Part shown: positions 23,543-32,797 of the stretch, in pieces
Position numbering within the stretch: position 1 is the stretch's first letter
Layout: each line of letters opens with the position of its first letter
Assembly (NCBI RefSeq): GCF_002005145.1
Contig: NZ_CP019698.1
Location: forward strand, 1,240,001-1,304,000
Direction: 5' to 3'
DNA: 64,000 bases
Source of the DNA: Desulforamulus ferrireducens
GTDB lineage: Bacteria > Bacillota > Desulfotomaculia > Desulfotomaculales > Desulfotomaculaceae
The notes under the pieces: model-generated
Databases searched by the model: none
What the model was told of the DNA's origin: nothing
The model's input: the letters and a program-made list of their open reading frames with translations, nothing else
Made by a program: the position numbers and the translations under genes

Positions 23543-24919
23543 ATGCAGCAAATTCTAATCAAAAATGGTTTAGTGATAACCATGAACAGCCAGCGGCAAG
23601 TATTTGACGTTGGCAGTGTGCTCATTGAAGGAGAGCGTATACTCGCAGTGGGCAGGATTGCCCCGGAAATGATCAGAGAGGATGCCGAGGTTGTTGATGC
23701 CAGAGGGAAAATTATTCTGCCCGGGCTAATTAACACCCATGTCCATTTGTCCCAACAATTGGCCAGGGGTATTGGTGACGATGTGGACTTGTTGACCTGG
23801 CTAAGACAGAGGATATGGCCCTATGAAAGTAATATGGATTTGGAAGATTCCTATGTTTCTTCCCTGGCCTGCTGCCTAGAGCTAATCAAATCCGGAGTTA
23901 CCACCTTTGCTGAAGCCGGTGGTCAGGAAGTGGATGGTATGGGCCGGGCGGTGACAGAAAGCGGCCTGCGGGCCAATTTAGCCCGCTCCACCATGGATTG
24001 TGGTATTGGCTTGCCAACCCGTTGGCAGGAAAGTACCCAGGTTGCTTTGGCCAAACAAGAGGAATTGTTCGCAAGATGGCATGGACAGGCTGAAGGCCGT
24101 ATCCGCTTTTGGTTTAGTTTAAGGACCATTTTTAATAACTCGGATGAATTAATTACCAGAACCAAGGTCCTGGCAGATCAATACCGCGTGGGCATCCATA
24201 TGCACGTGGCCGAAGTGCTGGAAGAAATTCAGTTCGCCAGGGAAAGCAGGGGTCTGCCCACGGTGGAACACCTGGCCAAATTAGGTGTACTGGATAGCAA
24301 TTTCCTAGCTGTTCATACTGTGTGGTTAACGGATAAAGAAATAGACCTCTTTGCTCTCCATGATGTCAAGGTTTCCCATAATCCCGGTGCTGCCATGAAG
24401 GTATTGGGTTTTGCCAGGGTGCCGGAAATGTTGGACAGAGGTATCCCGGTTTCCATCGGTACTGACGGTGCTCCTTGCAATAACCGTATGGACATGATGA
24501 GCGAAATGTATCTCACTTCTTTAATCCATAAGGGGCGAACCCTCAACCCCCAAGTTGTGCCAGCGGAAAAGGTTTTAGAAATGGCCACCATAAATGGTGC
24601 CCGCTGTCTCCTGTGGGAGGATGAAATTGGCTCCCTGGAGCCAGGGAAAAAGGCCGATTTGATTATTATTAATCCCCAGTCACCCAGCAGTCTGCCTCTA
24701 CACGATCCCATTGCCAATTTGGTCTATGCCATGAATTCCAGCAATATTGAGTCCTCCATGTGCAATGGCCAGTGGCTCATGCGAGACAGACAAGTTTTAA
24801 CACTGTGTGAAGAGGAAATTTTACAATTGGCCCAGGAAAGGGCCACAGCCCTGATTAAAAAGGCGGGTATTACTTTACCGTCCCGTTTTCCGGTGCTAAC
24901 AAATCCACCGGTTGCGTGA
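23543..24919 (+). CDS. Amidohydrolase, 8-oxoguanine/hydroxyatrazine or SAH deaminase type
   Basis: 458 residues of the metal-dependent amidohydrolase superfamily. The metal ligands are visible: NTHVHLSQ near residue 68, HMHVAEVLEE near 220, AVHTVWLTDKE near 255 and SIGTDGAPCNNRMDM near 310. The segment LARGIGDDVDLLTWLRQRIWPYE resembles 8-oxoguanine deaminase and hydroxyatrazine hydrolase more than guanine or cytosine deaminase, but S-adenosylhomocysteine/methylthioadenosine deaminase (MtaD) is also possible. GAGGAG lies 8 bases before ATG 23543; the frame extends to 23483 without an SD. It is followed by a bidirectional terminator. Confidence 0.85.
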   Translation: MQQILIKNGLVITMNSQRQVFDVGSVLIEGERILAVGRIAPEMIREDAEVVDARGKIILPGLINTHVHLSQQLARGIGDDVDLLTWLRQRIWPYESNMDLEDSYVSSLACCLELIKSGVTTFAEAGGQEVDGMGRAVTESGLRANLARSTMDCGIGLPTRWQESTQVALAKQEELFARWHGQAEGRIRFWFSLRTIFNNSDELITRTKVLADQYRVGIHMHVAEVLEEIQFARESRGLPTVEHLAKLGVLDSNFLAVHTVWLTDKEIDLFALHDVKVSHNPGAAMKVLGFARVPEMLDRGIPVSIGTDGAPCNNRMDMMSEMYLTSLIHKGRTLNPQVVPAEKVLEMATINGARCLLWEDEIGSLEPGKKADLIIINPQSPSSLPLHDPIANLVYAMNSSNIESSMCNGQWLMRDRQVLTLCEEEILQLAQERATALIKKAGITLPSRFPVLTNPPVA

Positions 24920-24933
24920 ACTCAGTTATCACA

Positions 24934-24964
24934 AAAGCCAGTCTCCCGAGAGACTGGCTTTGAT
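24934..24964. terminator. Bidirectional terminator between convergent genes
   Basis: AGCCAGTCTC and GAGACTGGCT with loop CCGA, flanked by A and T tracts on both sides. It serves the amidohydrolase (+) and the GGDEF/EAL gene (-). Confidence 0.8.
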
Positions 24965-24977
24965 CATTTTACATGTA

Positions 24978-27653
24978 CTAGTTGCTAATTCTACCCCTTG
25001 CTAATAAGGAGGATAATTCCTGGGCTGGCAGGGGTTGGCTAAATAAATAGCCCTGCATTTCATGACAATGGTGATTTTGTAAAAACTGCAGTTGTTCCGT
25101 GGTTTCTACCCCTTCCGCAGTTACCCGCATTTTTAAGTTTTGGGCTAAGCCAATGATGGTACTAACAATGGAGGCGTCATCCGGGTCTTGGGAAATGTCT
25201 CGAATAAAGCTACGATCGATTTTGATCATATCAATAGGTAAGCGTTTAAGATAGCTTAAAGAAGAATAGCCGGTGCCAAAATCGTCGATTGCAATGGTAA
25301 TGCCCATCTTTCTCAGTTCAAATAACATTTTACCGGTGAACTCCACATCTTTCATAGCCACACTTTCAGTGATTTCCAAGCCCAACCAGCGGGGATTTAA
25401 TTGAGTATCCTCAAGGATGCCGGCTATTGTTTGCACTAAATTGGCCTGTTGAAATTGTCGGGCCGAAAGATTCACATTTATTCGCATGGGCGGGTATCCC
25501 GCGTCCTGCCAAGCTTTATTCTGGGCACAGGCGGTCCTCAATACCCACTCACCGATAGACACAATCAGTCCGGTATCCTCTGCCACAGGAATAAAATCAT
25601 CGGGTGACACGAGACCCCACTGAGGATGCTGCCAGCGGATCAAAGCTTCCATGCCATTAATCTTACCCGAGGGGATTTCCACCAAGGGCTGATAGTAAAT
25701 AACGAACTCATTCCTGGCTAGAGCCCGGCGCAGGTTATTTTCCAGTTCAAGCCTTTTTAGAGCCATGGAATTCATGGCAGGGGTATAGTATTGAAAATTG
25801 TTACGTCCCAGCATTTTGGCCTGATACATGGCAGCATCAGCATTCTTTACGAGGGATTCTATATCCTCTCCATCACTGGGATACAGAGCAATGCCAATAC
25901 TGGTGGTGATATGAAATTCATGGTTATTGATGCGCCAAGGTTCTTTCGTGGCTTCAATAATTTTTTGGGCGACATTACCGGCGTCTTCATTTTTGCTAAT
26001 GTTTGGTAATAAAATAGTAAACTCATCGCCGCCGATACGGGCGATGGTATCGCCCTTACGTAATAGGGAAGAGAGACGATCGGCAATTACTTTTAAAAAC
26101 TGATCACCCATATCATGTCCCAGGGTGTCATTCACCTGCTTAAAGTGATCCAGGTCTAAAAATAAGACAGCCAATTTACTGGCGTGCCTCTGTGCTTGGC
26201 TCAGGGCAATGGACAGTCGATCATTAAACAGGGAACGGTTGGGTAAGTCGGTTAAGGAATCGTGATAGGCCAAATACCATAACCTTTCCTCTATACGTTT
26301 ACGTTCTTTTAATTCCTGTTGAGCTGCATTATATAAGCGGGCATTATCAAGGGCGATGGAGGCTAACTGGGCAAAGCCTGTCAGCAGTGTTATTTCACTG
26401 GGCTTAATTTTTCTTTCCTTGGTCAAAAAGCTAATGCCAATGACGCCGATAATTTCGGAACCTGATTTAAGTGGAGCCGCAACAGTGGTACGAATGGTGG
26501 CAAAGTTGAACTTTGCAGATTTGCCGGACCAGTTTTCGTAATCCTCGATAACCATGGGTTCGCCGGACTGCCAAACCTTTCCCGCCAGTCCTTCCCCTGG
26601 GCTCATGCGAAAACCAATGACATCTTTATATAGTCCTATGCCCAGACGTAGTACAAGTTCCGTCTTGCTATTATTAACTAAATAAATCCAACCCTGGTCA
26701 GTTTCCAGCATGGTAGCAGCACGGATGACAATATCTTTAAGTAATTCATCAAGATCTAGCCTATTCATTAACCCCAGGGCGGTTTCATGCAAGGTTGTGA
26801 GATAGCGGTTTTGCATGGCCAGCTTTTCTTCTGCCAGCTTGTATTCCGTGATATTATGAAAATAAATGGAGATACCCTGTGGTGCCGGGTAGGCATGAAT
26901 GTTAAACCACTTCTCCAGTAACTTGAAGTAATACTCAAAATGTATGGTTTGTTGTTCGTCCATTACCTTGATGAGGTTATTGTGAAAAGGGGAACCAACT
27001 AGACGTGGAAATAGTTGCCAAATATTCTTTCCGATCAGACTTTTTCTGTTGCGTTGTAGCAATTTCTCTGCTTCTTTATTTATATAAGTAATCTCCCAGC
27101 GGTGGTTTACAGAGCAAAAGGCATCTGTGATACTTTCCAGGGTATTCACTAATTCCTGATGAGACCTGAGCAATTCCTCATTAATTTCTCTTAATTCTTC
27201 CTCAATGGATAACAATTCTTCGTTGCTGGCAGTCAGTTCCTCATTGGCAGCCATAAGCTCTTGCTCAATGAGTTTTCTCTGGGTAATGTCTCTGCCTTCA
27301 GCCACCAGATAGATCACCTGGTTATTTTCATCTAAGACCGGATTGAGAGTAAAATCGACATAGATATATTTACCTCCGGCAATGAGGTTTTTGGCTTCAA
27401 AATATATGGTTTGACCGGAAGCGGCCTTCTTAACACTCTTTTTCAGTCGGTTTACCAGGGTGGGATCATAATTCCACCAGGGAGTATCCCATAATTTCCG
27501 TCCTACCAATTGTTCAGAGGGACAGTTGATCAATTGTGCTGCTGTCTCATTAACTAGCAATATGGTTCCGTCTAGGTCTACCTTAGCGTTAAGGGTAATT
27601 AAATTATCTATATAATTTTTTAACTCCCGTTCTTTAACTGATAGATTGCTCAT
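24978..27653 (-). CDS. PAS-PAS-GAF-GGDEF-EAL cyclic-di-GMP signalling protein
   Basis: 891 residues, cytoplasmic. PAS domains lie at about 10-130 and 165-275, separated by a Glu-rich coiled coil (ELTASNEELLSIEEELREINEELL). A GAF domain at about 285-440 is followed by GGDEF (LTDLPNRSLFNDRL; active-site RIGGDEFTILLP) and EAL (IYYQPLVEIPSGKINGMEALIRWQHP; GLEITES; IDDFGTGYSSLSYL; AEGVET). Both catalytic motifs are intact, so it may both make and degrade c-di-GMP. The sensor half has no membrane segment and no obvious haem or flavin Cys, so its signal is unknown. GAGG precedes ATG 27653. It is monocistronic. Confidence 0.93.
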   Translation of the reverse strand: MSNLSVKERELKNYIDNLITLNAKVDLDGTILLVNETAAQLINCPSEQLVGRKLWDTPWWNYDPTLVNRLKKSVKKAASGQTIYFEAKNLIAGGKYIYVDFTLNPVLDENNQVIYLVAEGRDITQRKLIEQELMAANEELTASNEELLSIEEELREINEELLRSHQELVNTLESITDAFCSVNHRWEITYINKEAEKLLQRNRKSLIGKNIWQLFPRLVGSPFHNNLIKVMDEQQTIHFEYYFKLLEKWFNIHAYPAPQGISIYFHNITEYKLAEEKLAMQNRYLTTLHETALGLMNRLDLDELLKDIVIRAATMLETDQGWIYLVNNSKTELVLRLGIGLYKDVIGFRMSPGEGLAGKVWQSGEPMVIEDYENWSGKSAKFNFATIRTTVAAPLKSGSEIIGVIGISFLTKERKIKPSEITLLTGFAQLASIALDNARLYNAAQQELKERKRIEERLWYLAYHDSLTDLPNRSLFNDRLSIALSQAQRHASKLAVLFLDLDHFKQVNDTLGHDMGDQFLKVIADRLSSLLRKGDTIARIGGDEFTILLPNISKNEDAGNVAQKIIEATKEPWRINNHEFHITTSIGIALYPSDGEDIESLVKNADAAMYQAKMLGRNNFQYYTPAMNSMALKRLELENNLRRALARNEFVIYYQPLVEIPSGKINGMEALIRWQHPQWGLVSPDDFIPVAEDTGLIVSIGEWVLRTACAQNKAWQDAGYPPMRINVNLSARQFQQANLVQTIAGILEDTQLNPRWLGLEITESVAMKDVEFTGKMLFELRKMGITIAIDDFGTGYSSLSYLKRLPIDMIKIDRSFIRDISQDPDDASIVSTIIGLAQNLKMRVTAEGVETTEQLQFLQNHHCHEMQGYLFSQPLPAQELSSLLARGRISN

Positions 27654-27755
27654 TAATAATAACCTCGATCTGGGAAACCGTTTAATTATAATTAATATTC
27701 TACAATATCCTTATTTTACCTTTTATTTAATATATAGTAATCAAAAATAAATATA

Positions 27756-27779
27756 TAAAAAGGCCCCGCCGGGGCCTTG
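27756..27779 (-). terminator. Terminator of the YpiB/ReoY-like gene
   Basis: AAGGCCCC, loop GCC, GGGGCCTT; on the minus strand it is followed by TTTTTATAT. Directly downstream of the stop at 27782. Confidence 0.85.
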
Positions 27780-27781
27780 AA

Positions 27782-28315
27782 TTAATCAAGTCTATGGAGT
27801 TCTTCAGTAAGCTCCTTAAATTTAGGAAAGTTCCTTTCATCCAAACACTCATCAATTTTTGACATCAGTGCCTTGCGGCGGGCCTCCTTCTTGTTCACAG
27901 CTCGCACCGCGTCCACCAACATGCGATGGGCAACGGCGGCGGGGTTTGGCTTGGCAGAAGCCTTGCGCCGGTTGGCTTGGGTGCAAAGCAAGCAATTGGG
28001 TGGGCTGACATAGGACAGCCAGAGGTATAATTTGTTGGGAGGATTATGTTTTAACTGATGAATAACCTCATCCACTGAGCCAAAACTAACGTTATTGATA
28101 CGGCAATCAAAGGGGAAGGTATTGGTATACACTGCGGAAATCAATAAGGCATCTTTTTTATCCGACAAGTTTTGGGTAAACTGTACCCTGGAAAGCAGAG
28201 TCTTGTTATCCTTAATAAACTCAAGTACGCGGGCTGCCTCAGGTTTTTTTAGACGATTGGTACGCAGAAACCAGACAATCAATTCCCTTTTTTCGGCCAA
28301 ACTATTGGCTAGCAT
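27782..28315 (-). CDS. ReoY/YpiB-like (UPF0302) protein with IDEAL domain
   Basis: About 177 residues. The N-terminal part (EKRELIVWFLRTNRLKKPEAARVLEFIKDN, then RVQFTQNL) matches the UPF0302 pattern of YpiB, and the C-terminus (ALMSKIDECLDERNFPKFKELTEELHRL) is an IDEAL motif. In Listeria ReoY acts with the ClpCP protease to control MurA stability, and hence peptidoglycan synthesis. A middle segment with CLLCTQANRRKASAK is less typical and has a CxxC. AAGGGGGG lies about 9 bases before ATG 28315. Identification rests on the two end motifs; the middle may reflect the distance from Bacillus. Confidence 0.68.
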   Translation of the reverse strand: MLANSLAEKRELIVWFLRTNRLKKPEAARVLEFIKDNKTLLSRVQFTQNLSDKKDALLISAVYTNTFPFDCRINNVSFGSVDEVIHQLKHNPPNKLYLWLSYVSPPNCLLCTQANRRKASAKPNPAAVAHRMLVDAVRAVNKKEARRKALMSKIDECLDERNFPKFKELTEELHRLD

Positions 28316-28515
28316 GATGGTCCCCCCTTTATAAAATTGTTGATACTTAAACAAAATAAATTAGCCCTAAACCATGCTAAATCCTGCTTTTGAAAAATGG
28401 TAAGATCTAGATAGGTTGCAAGGGGTTATATCTATGTTTATGTTTATTCGCTAATAATACTGTATTTGCCTCAGATAAGTTAATTGCCAATTGCCATTTT
28501 TAACATACTTCGGAG

Positions 28516-29388
28516 GTGTCTTCAATAAAAATAATCATAAATCAGGAAATGGATCACTGGACGGTGGAACGTGTATTAAGGAAGAAGGGGATATCCCGTA
28601 GTTTACTGCGCCGGGCAAAAGCGGGGGAGCAAATACTGCTGAATGGTGAAAGGGTAAAATCTAATCACCCTGTGCGGAAGGGAGACTGTCTGGAACTGCT
28701 TATGGAACAGCAGTCCTCTGCGGTTATTCCGGAACAAATCAAACTAAACATTATATATGAAGATGAGGACTTGTTGGCTGTCAGCAAACCGCCCCAGATG
28801 CTGGTTCACCCGCTAACTAACCAAGCCACCGGTACCCTGGCTAACGCCATTGCCCACCACTGGCAACAAAAAGGGGAACAAAATTTAATAAGATTGGTAC
28901 ATCGGTTGGATCGGGATACCTCTGGGTTGGTGCTGGTAGCCAAAAATCCATATGTTCATCAACAACTGCAACAACAAATGCAGCGGGAGCAGTTTGTGCG
29001 GCGTTATCTGGCTTTGGTGCAAGGGGTTCCGGTACCGGCAAGGGGAGTTATTGATGCCCCCATTGGGTTGGTCCCAGGCAGTATCATTGAGCGGGTGGTA
29101 ACTCCCACAGGAAAAGCTGCCGTTAGTCACTATTGGGTACTGCGCCAAGATAAATATCACAGTCTGGTCTGTCTGGAATTAAAGACTGGACGTACCCACC
29201 AGGTACGGGTTCACATGGCTCACCTGGGCCACCCCCTGCTGGGAGATTCACTTTATGGTGGGGAAATGGGGTTAATCAAACGCCAAGCACTACATTGTGC
29301 TTATCTAGCCTTTACCCACCCGATAACGGGCAAAAAAATGCAATTGGTTTGTCCGTTACCGGAGGATATGAAAGGTTTGTTAAATTAA
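28516..29388 (+). CDS. RluA-family pseudouridine synthase
   Basis: About 290 residues. An S4-like RNA-binding region at 15-60 (RVLRKKGISRSLLRRAKAGEQILLNGERVKSNHPVRKGDCLEL) precedes the catalytic domain. The active-site motif HRLDRDTSGLVLVAKN (Asp of HRLDRDTSG) and the C-terminal LKTGRTHQVRVHMAHLGHPLLGDSLYGG are typical of RluA/RluD enzymes, which isomerise uridine in rRNA or tRNA. The start is unusual: GGAGG at 28512-28516 overlaps the in-frame GTG 28516, while an in-frame ATA at 28525 is at ideal spacing. No ATG lies before residue 12. The MFS gene converges and overlaps the last four bases. Confidence 0.9.
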   Translation: MSSIKIIINQEMDHWTVERVLRKKGISRSLLRRAKAGEQILLNGERVKSNHPVRKGDCLELLMEQQSSAVIPEQIKLNIIYEDEDLLAVSKPPQMLVHPLTNQATGTLANAIAHHWQQKGEQNLIRLVHRLDRDTSGLVLVAKNPYVHQQLQQQMQREQFVRRYLALVQGVPVPARGVIDAPIGLVPGSIIERVVTPTGKAAVSHYWVLRQDKYHSLVCLELKTGRTHQVRVHMAHLGHPLLGDSLYGGEMGLIKRQALHCAYLAFTHPITGKKMQLVCPLPEDMKGLLN

Positions 29389-30587
29389 ACGGTAGCCGAA
29401 GTATTATCGGGAACAGACCTAACCCCTTTAATTTTTAAAGCCGCAAGTAAATTAATTAAGGCAATCACAGCTGCCACTAAAAAAACAGATTGGTAGCCGA
29501 ATTTTGCCCACAGCAGTCCGCCAAAGAAGGGAATGGACATGGATACCAGATGGTCAATGGTAATACCCATGGATAGGGTAGGGGTTAAATCTGCGGGTGA
29601 ATCCGCAATTTTATTTAAGTAAGTAGTTCGGGCGATGTTACAGGCAAACAGCAGCTGATCACCAATGTAACAGGCAAAAACTAACCAAATGGCTAAGTTG
29701 CCCAGTCCCAATTCCCGAGCAAAACCGTAACCCAGGCAGACAAATACCAGTAGGATGGATTCAGCAGCAATAACCAGACGTTCACCGAATCTATCAATGG
29801 CCCGTCCCAGTATAGCCCGAAAGGGTATGCCTAGCACCGTACCAACTATCCCCAGGAGAGCAAAGGTGGTAACCGGTTGCTCAAAGATTTTAATGAGAAC
29901 CCAGGGAGCAAAGGTCAAGAAAACTTGCTTACGGGCTCCCATTAAGACATTCAGCCAGTAGAAGAGGATGTATTTTTTCTTAAATAACAATTTTTGGCGT
30001 TTCCGCGTACTTTGCCGGGGATACATTAGCAGTAAGCAGACAGAGGCTGCGATAGCGCAAAGACCTGCCAGAGCAAAAATGACGGTATATTGCACGTCGA
30101 TATAGCGAAAGCCTAACCATACTATTAAAAAACCCACTAAAGAAGCAGCAGTCTTTACTGCACCCAATTGACCTAAGGTCTGACCCTCCTGACCAGGCTT
30201 AGAAAGGGCTACCCCGATACTGGATTCCACGGGCATATATAGGTGGGCACCTACACTCCAGGTAATCATCCAGACAACTAACCAGGAAAAGGAAGGAGAA
30301 AGGAAGCCTAAGCCTAATAACCCAGTGGCCAGGATGAGGTTGGCTGCCACGGCAATACGCACATCGGGTAAAAAAATTAATAATCCGGCAGTAAAAACCA
30401 CCAGGAAGCCCGGCAGTTCCCGGGGAAATTCCAGACCACCTCTGGCCACCTCACTAATATGGAAGACGTCATCTAGATAATTATTAAAGGATGGTTCGTA
30501 CAAACCGGCGTAAAGACCAAGAAAAATTGCAGTTAACATAAAAAGAAAAAAGTCCCGTTTATTACGGACTTCTGAATATGACTCCAA
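29385..30587 (-). CDS. Major facilitator superfamily transporter
   Basis: 400 residues with about 12 membrane helices and the usual MFS two-halves plan. The loop motif RAILGRAIDRFGERLVI in the second half matches the MFS GxxxDRxGRR loop. The N-terminus (FFLFMLTAIFLGLYAGLYEPSFNNYLDDVFHIS) resembles drug-efflux and sugar transporter-like MFS proteins. The substrate cannot be set. TAGGAGGA lies about 8 bases before TTG 30587, which decides this rare start. It overlaps the RluA stop by four bases tail to tail, with no clear terminator between the two genes. Confidence 0.85.
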   Translation of the reverse strand: MESYSEVRNKRDFFLFMLTAIFLGLYAGLYEPSFNNYLDDVFHISEVARGGLEFPRELPGFLVVFTAGLLIFLPDVRIAVAANLILATGLLGLGFLSPSFSWLVVWMITWSVGAHLYMPVESSIGVALSKPGQEGQTLGQLGAVKTAASLVGFLIVWLGFRYIDVQYTVIFALAGLCAIAASVCLLLMYPRQSTRKRQKLLFKKKYILFYWLNVLMGARKQVFLTFAPWVLIKIFEQPVTTFALLGIVGTVLGIPFRAILGRAIDRFGERLVIAAESILLVFVCLGYGFARELGLGNLAIWLVFACYIGDQLLFACNIARTTYLNKIADSPADLTPTLSMGITIDHLVSMSIPFFGGLLWAKFGYQSVFLVAAVIALINLLAALKIKGVRSVPDNTSATV

Positions 30588-30736
30588 CTAACATTCCTCC
30601 TATCTACTGAGCCATGGTGTAAAGCCGCGGCTGGGTAACAATTGCCGGAATAGCGTACCATTGGCTAACTTCACACGTATAATACGTTCCTATTTTATAC
30701 CTAATATGTCTAAAAAGGCAATAAAAAAAGGCCCTC

Positions 30737-30886
30737 TTAAGCCTGCTGCAGTGTTTCTATTGCTTTCCACAAATCCCGATTGAGCCCATTAAACCAGTCC
30801 CTTAATTTGCTTTCCTTTTGCCCGCGAGCTTCGTTTTGCTCAATCATTTGCCGCAGTGCCTTAATAGCCTTTTCCTTTTCAGACAT
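30737..30886 (-). CDS. Small charged helical protein, 49 residues
   Basis: ATG 30886 to TAA 30737 encodes MSEKEKAIKALRQMIEQNEA followed by RGQKESKLRDWFNGLNRDLW and KAIETLQQA. AGGAGGG lies about 8 bases upstream. The composition is Lys/Glu/Gln-rich with one predicted amphipathic helix, a WF pair and no Cys. I do not recognise it. It sits alone between the MFS gene and glpX. The strong SD and coding-like codon use make it credible. It could be a small DNA-binding or sporulation protein, but nothing in the sequence shows that. Confidence 0.6.
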   Translation of the reverse strand: MSEKEKAIKALRQMIEQNEARGQKESKLRDWFNGLNRDLWKAIETLQQA

Positions 30887-31104
30887 ACTTTAACCCTCCT
30901 TTGATTCTAATTTACCAGACTAAGACGAAATTTATATTAAGATTGGGTTAATTTTAAGTAAAATTGCTTATGCCGTCAAGATTTAATTTAGAAAAATTAC
31001 CGGGTGTGCAAAAAGAATACAAGCAAGTAAAAAGGTATCTTCAATATGTCCCTTAGGTGCTATAATAGTAGCAGGACAGGTTAATTTATAAGGAGGTCTT
31101 TATT

Positions 31105-32073
31105 GTGGATAGAGAACTTGCTCTGGAGATAGTTAGGGTCACTGAGGTAGCGGCTCTGGCATCTTCCCGCTGGATGGGCAGAGGTAAGAAAAATGAAGCG
31201 GATCAGGCAGCCACCAGTGCCATGCGGGCGATGTTTGATTCTGTAAATATTACGGGAACGGTTGTTATTGGTGAGGGGGAAATGGATGAGGCCCCCATGT
31301 TATATATTGGCGAAATGGTTGGTACCGGCCAGGGGCCAGAGGTTGATGTGGCAGTGGATCCCTTGGAAGGAACTAACATTGTGGCCAAGGGCCTGAACAA
31401 TGCCCTGGCAGTGGTGGCTATTTCCGATAGGGGTAATCTTCTCCACGCACCGGATATGTATATGGAGAAAATTGCCGTAGGCCCAAGAGCAGCAGGCTTA
31501 ATTCATATAGACGATCCTATTCCTCGGACGCTGGAAATAGTGGCTCGGGCAAACCGCAAGAGAATTCAAGACTGCACAGTGATGATTCTGGAACGGGAGC
31601 GGCATAATCAGATTATTGAGGCTGTTCGTCGCACCGGGGCCAGGGTTAGACTTTTTAGTGACGGTGACGTAGGTGCTGCCATTGCCACATGTTTTGAAGA
31701 TACAGGTATTGATCTGTACATTGGTATCGGGGGAGCACCGGAGGGTGTAATCTCTGCCGCTGCCATTAAGGCCCTTGGGGGGGAAATGCAAGGACGTCTG
31801 GTGCCGGGTAATCAGGAAGAATATGATCGTTGTGTGAAGATGGGCTTAAAAGATCCCCGGCAGATACTCTTCATGAATGATATGGTCAAGGGAGAAGATG
31901 CTATTTTTGCTGCCACCGGTGTGACCGATGGCGAACTGCTGCGGGGAGTACGTTTTGTGGGTAATGACAGGGCAGAGACCCACTCTCTGGTCATGCGAGC
32001 TCGCACCAAAACAGTTCGCTGGATCAAGGCTTTGCATAGCATTCCTAACAAGCCTCATTTGGTAATGGAATAG
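31105..32073 (+). CDS. glpX: Class II fructose-1,6-bisphosphatase
   Basis: 322 residues of the GlpX family. Motifs: [18 protein letters not shown] and [16 protein letters not shown] (metal and phosphate binding), [20 protein letters not shown] and [20 protein letters not shown]. GlpX hydrolyses fructose-1,6-bisphosphate to fructose-6-phosphate in gluconeogenesis, with Mn2+ or Mg2+. AAGGAGG lies about 10 bases before GTG 31105. A TATAAT (31061-31066) lies about 40 bases before the start and could be its -10. It is a single gene with its own terminator. Confidence 0.95.
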   Translation: MDRELALEIVRVTEVAALASSRWMGRGKKNEADQAATSAMRAMFDSVNITGTVVIGEGEMDEAPMLYIGEMVGTGQGPEVDVAVDPLEGTNIVAKGLNNALAVVAISDRGNLLHAPDMYMEKIAVGPRAAGLIHIDDPIPRTLEIVARANRKRIQDCTVMILERERHNQIIEAVRRTGARVRLFSDGDVGAAIATCFEDTGIDLYIGIGGAPEGVISAAAIKALGGEMQGRLVPGNQEEYDRCVKMGLKDPRQILFMNDMVKGEDAIFAATGVTDGELLRGVRFVGNDRAETHSLVMRARTKTVRWIKALHSIPNKPHLVME

Positions 32074-32097
32074 TATTATTTAATTAATCATTTAATC

Positions 32098-32132
32098 AAA
32101 AAGGCTCGCTGCTTAGGTGGCGAGCTTTTTAT
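32098..32132 (+). terminator. Terminator of glpX
   Basis: AAAGGCTCGC, loop TGCTTAGGTG, GCGAGCTTTTT. Good stem and T-run. Confidence 0.88.
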
Positions 32133-32256
32133 ATGACATCAGTTAGCAATCAGTATAGCACCCAGAAATTTCTCTTTCTCTGCCGTTACATTTCCCTGTC
32201 GCCAGCGTCTTATAAAATGAGTACTCAAACATATGCAACATGAAATGAGGTTATTA

Positions 32257-32796
32257 ATGATGACTCCGGCAACCAATCAAAGGCATCCGGATGGTGACTT
32301 ACCCTTTGAAGAATTATATGATCGTTATTTTGAACCAGTAAATAGATATCTGCGCTACAGGGTAGATAACACCTGGGATGCTGATGATTTGACCACAGCG
32401 GTTTTTATGAAAGCACTGGAGAATTTTCATAAGTACCGGGCAGATGGTCCCTTTGCTGCTTGGATCTTTCGGATTGCTCATAATGTCTATGTAGACTATA
32501 TCAGGGGTAAAAGGGAATACGCCACCCAAGATGTCATTCTCGAACTGGCTGCAGGTACCGATACAGGACCGGAACAGGCAGTGCTGCAAGGTGAAGAAGT
32601 AAAGAAGCTGCGCCAGCTATTGAAAGATCTTTCTGTGGATTATCGTGATGTGGTGGCGCTGCGTTATGCCGGTGAACTGCGCTTTGCCCAAATTGCAGAA
32701 GTGTTGGGCAAGACTGAATCAGCGGTACGCATGTTGCACCACCGGGCGTTAAAACAGCTTAGGCAGAAATATGTTCGGGAAGGGGGGAGTGTCTGA
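32257..32796 (+). CDS. ECF-type RNA polymerase sigma factor
   Basis: About 179 residues. Region 2 is YDRYFEPVNRYLRYRVDNTWDADDLTTAVFMKALENF with WIFRIAHNVYVDYIRGKR; region 4 is LLKDLSVDYRDVVALRYAGELRFAQIAEVLGKTESAVRMLHHRALKQLRQ. Region 3 is absent, as in ECF sigmas. ATGAGG upstream supports ATG 32257 rather than ATG 32233, which has no SD. The next gene starts two bases after this stop and encodes a membrane protein whose cytoplasmic N-terminus could be the anti-sigma domain. ECF sigmas commonly drive their own operon; I did not find a duplicated -35/-10 pair that proves this. Confidence 0.9.
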   Translation: MMTPATNQRHPDGDLPFEELYDRYFEPVNRYLRYRVDNTWDADDLTTAVFMKALENFHKYRADGPFAAWIFRIAHNVYVDYIRGKREYATQDVILELAAGTDTGPEQAVLQGEEVKKLRQLLKDLSVDYRDVVALRYAGELRFAQIAEVLGKTESAVRMLHHRALKQLRQKYVREGGSV

Positions 32797-32797
32797 T

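Noticed and set aside
31498-31791. 97-residue minus-strand frame inside glpX, and similar long antisense frames in hcp, etfA and amidohydrolase
   Set aside because: Each lies opposite a well-supported gene, has no ribosome binding site and no recognisable domain.
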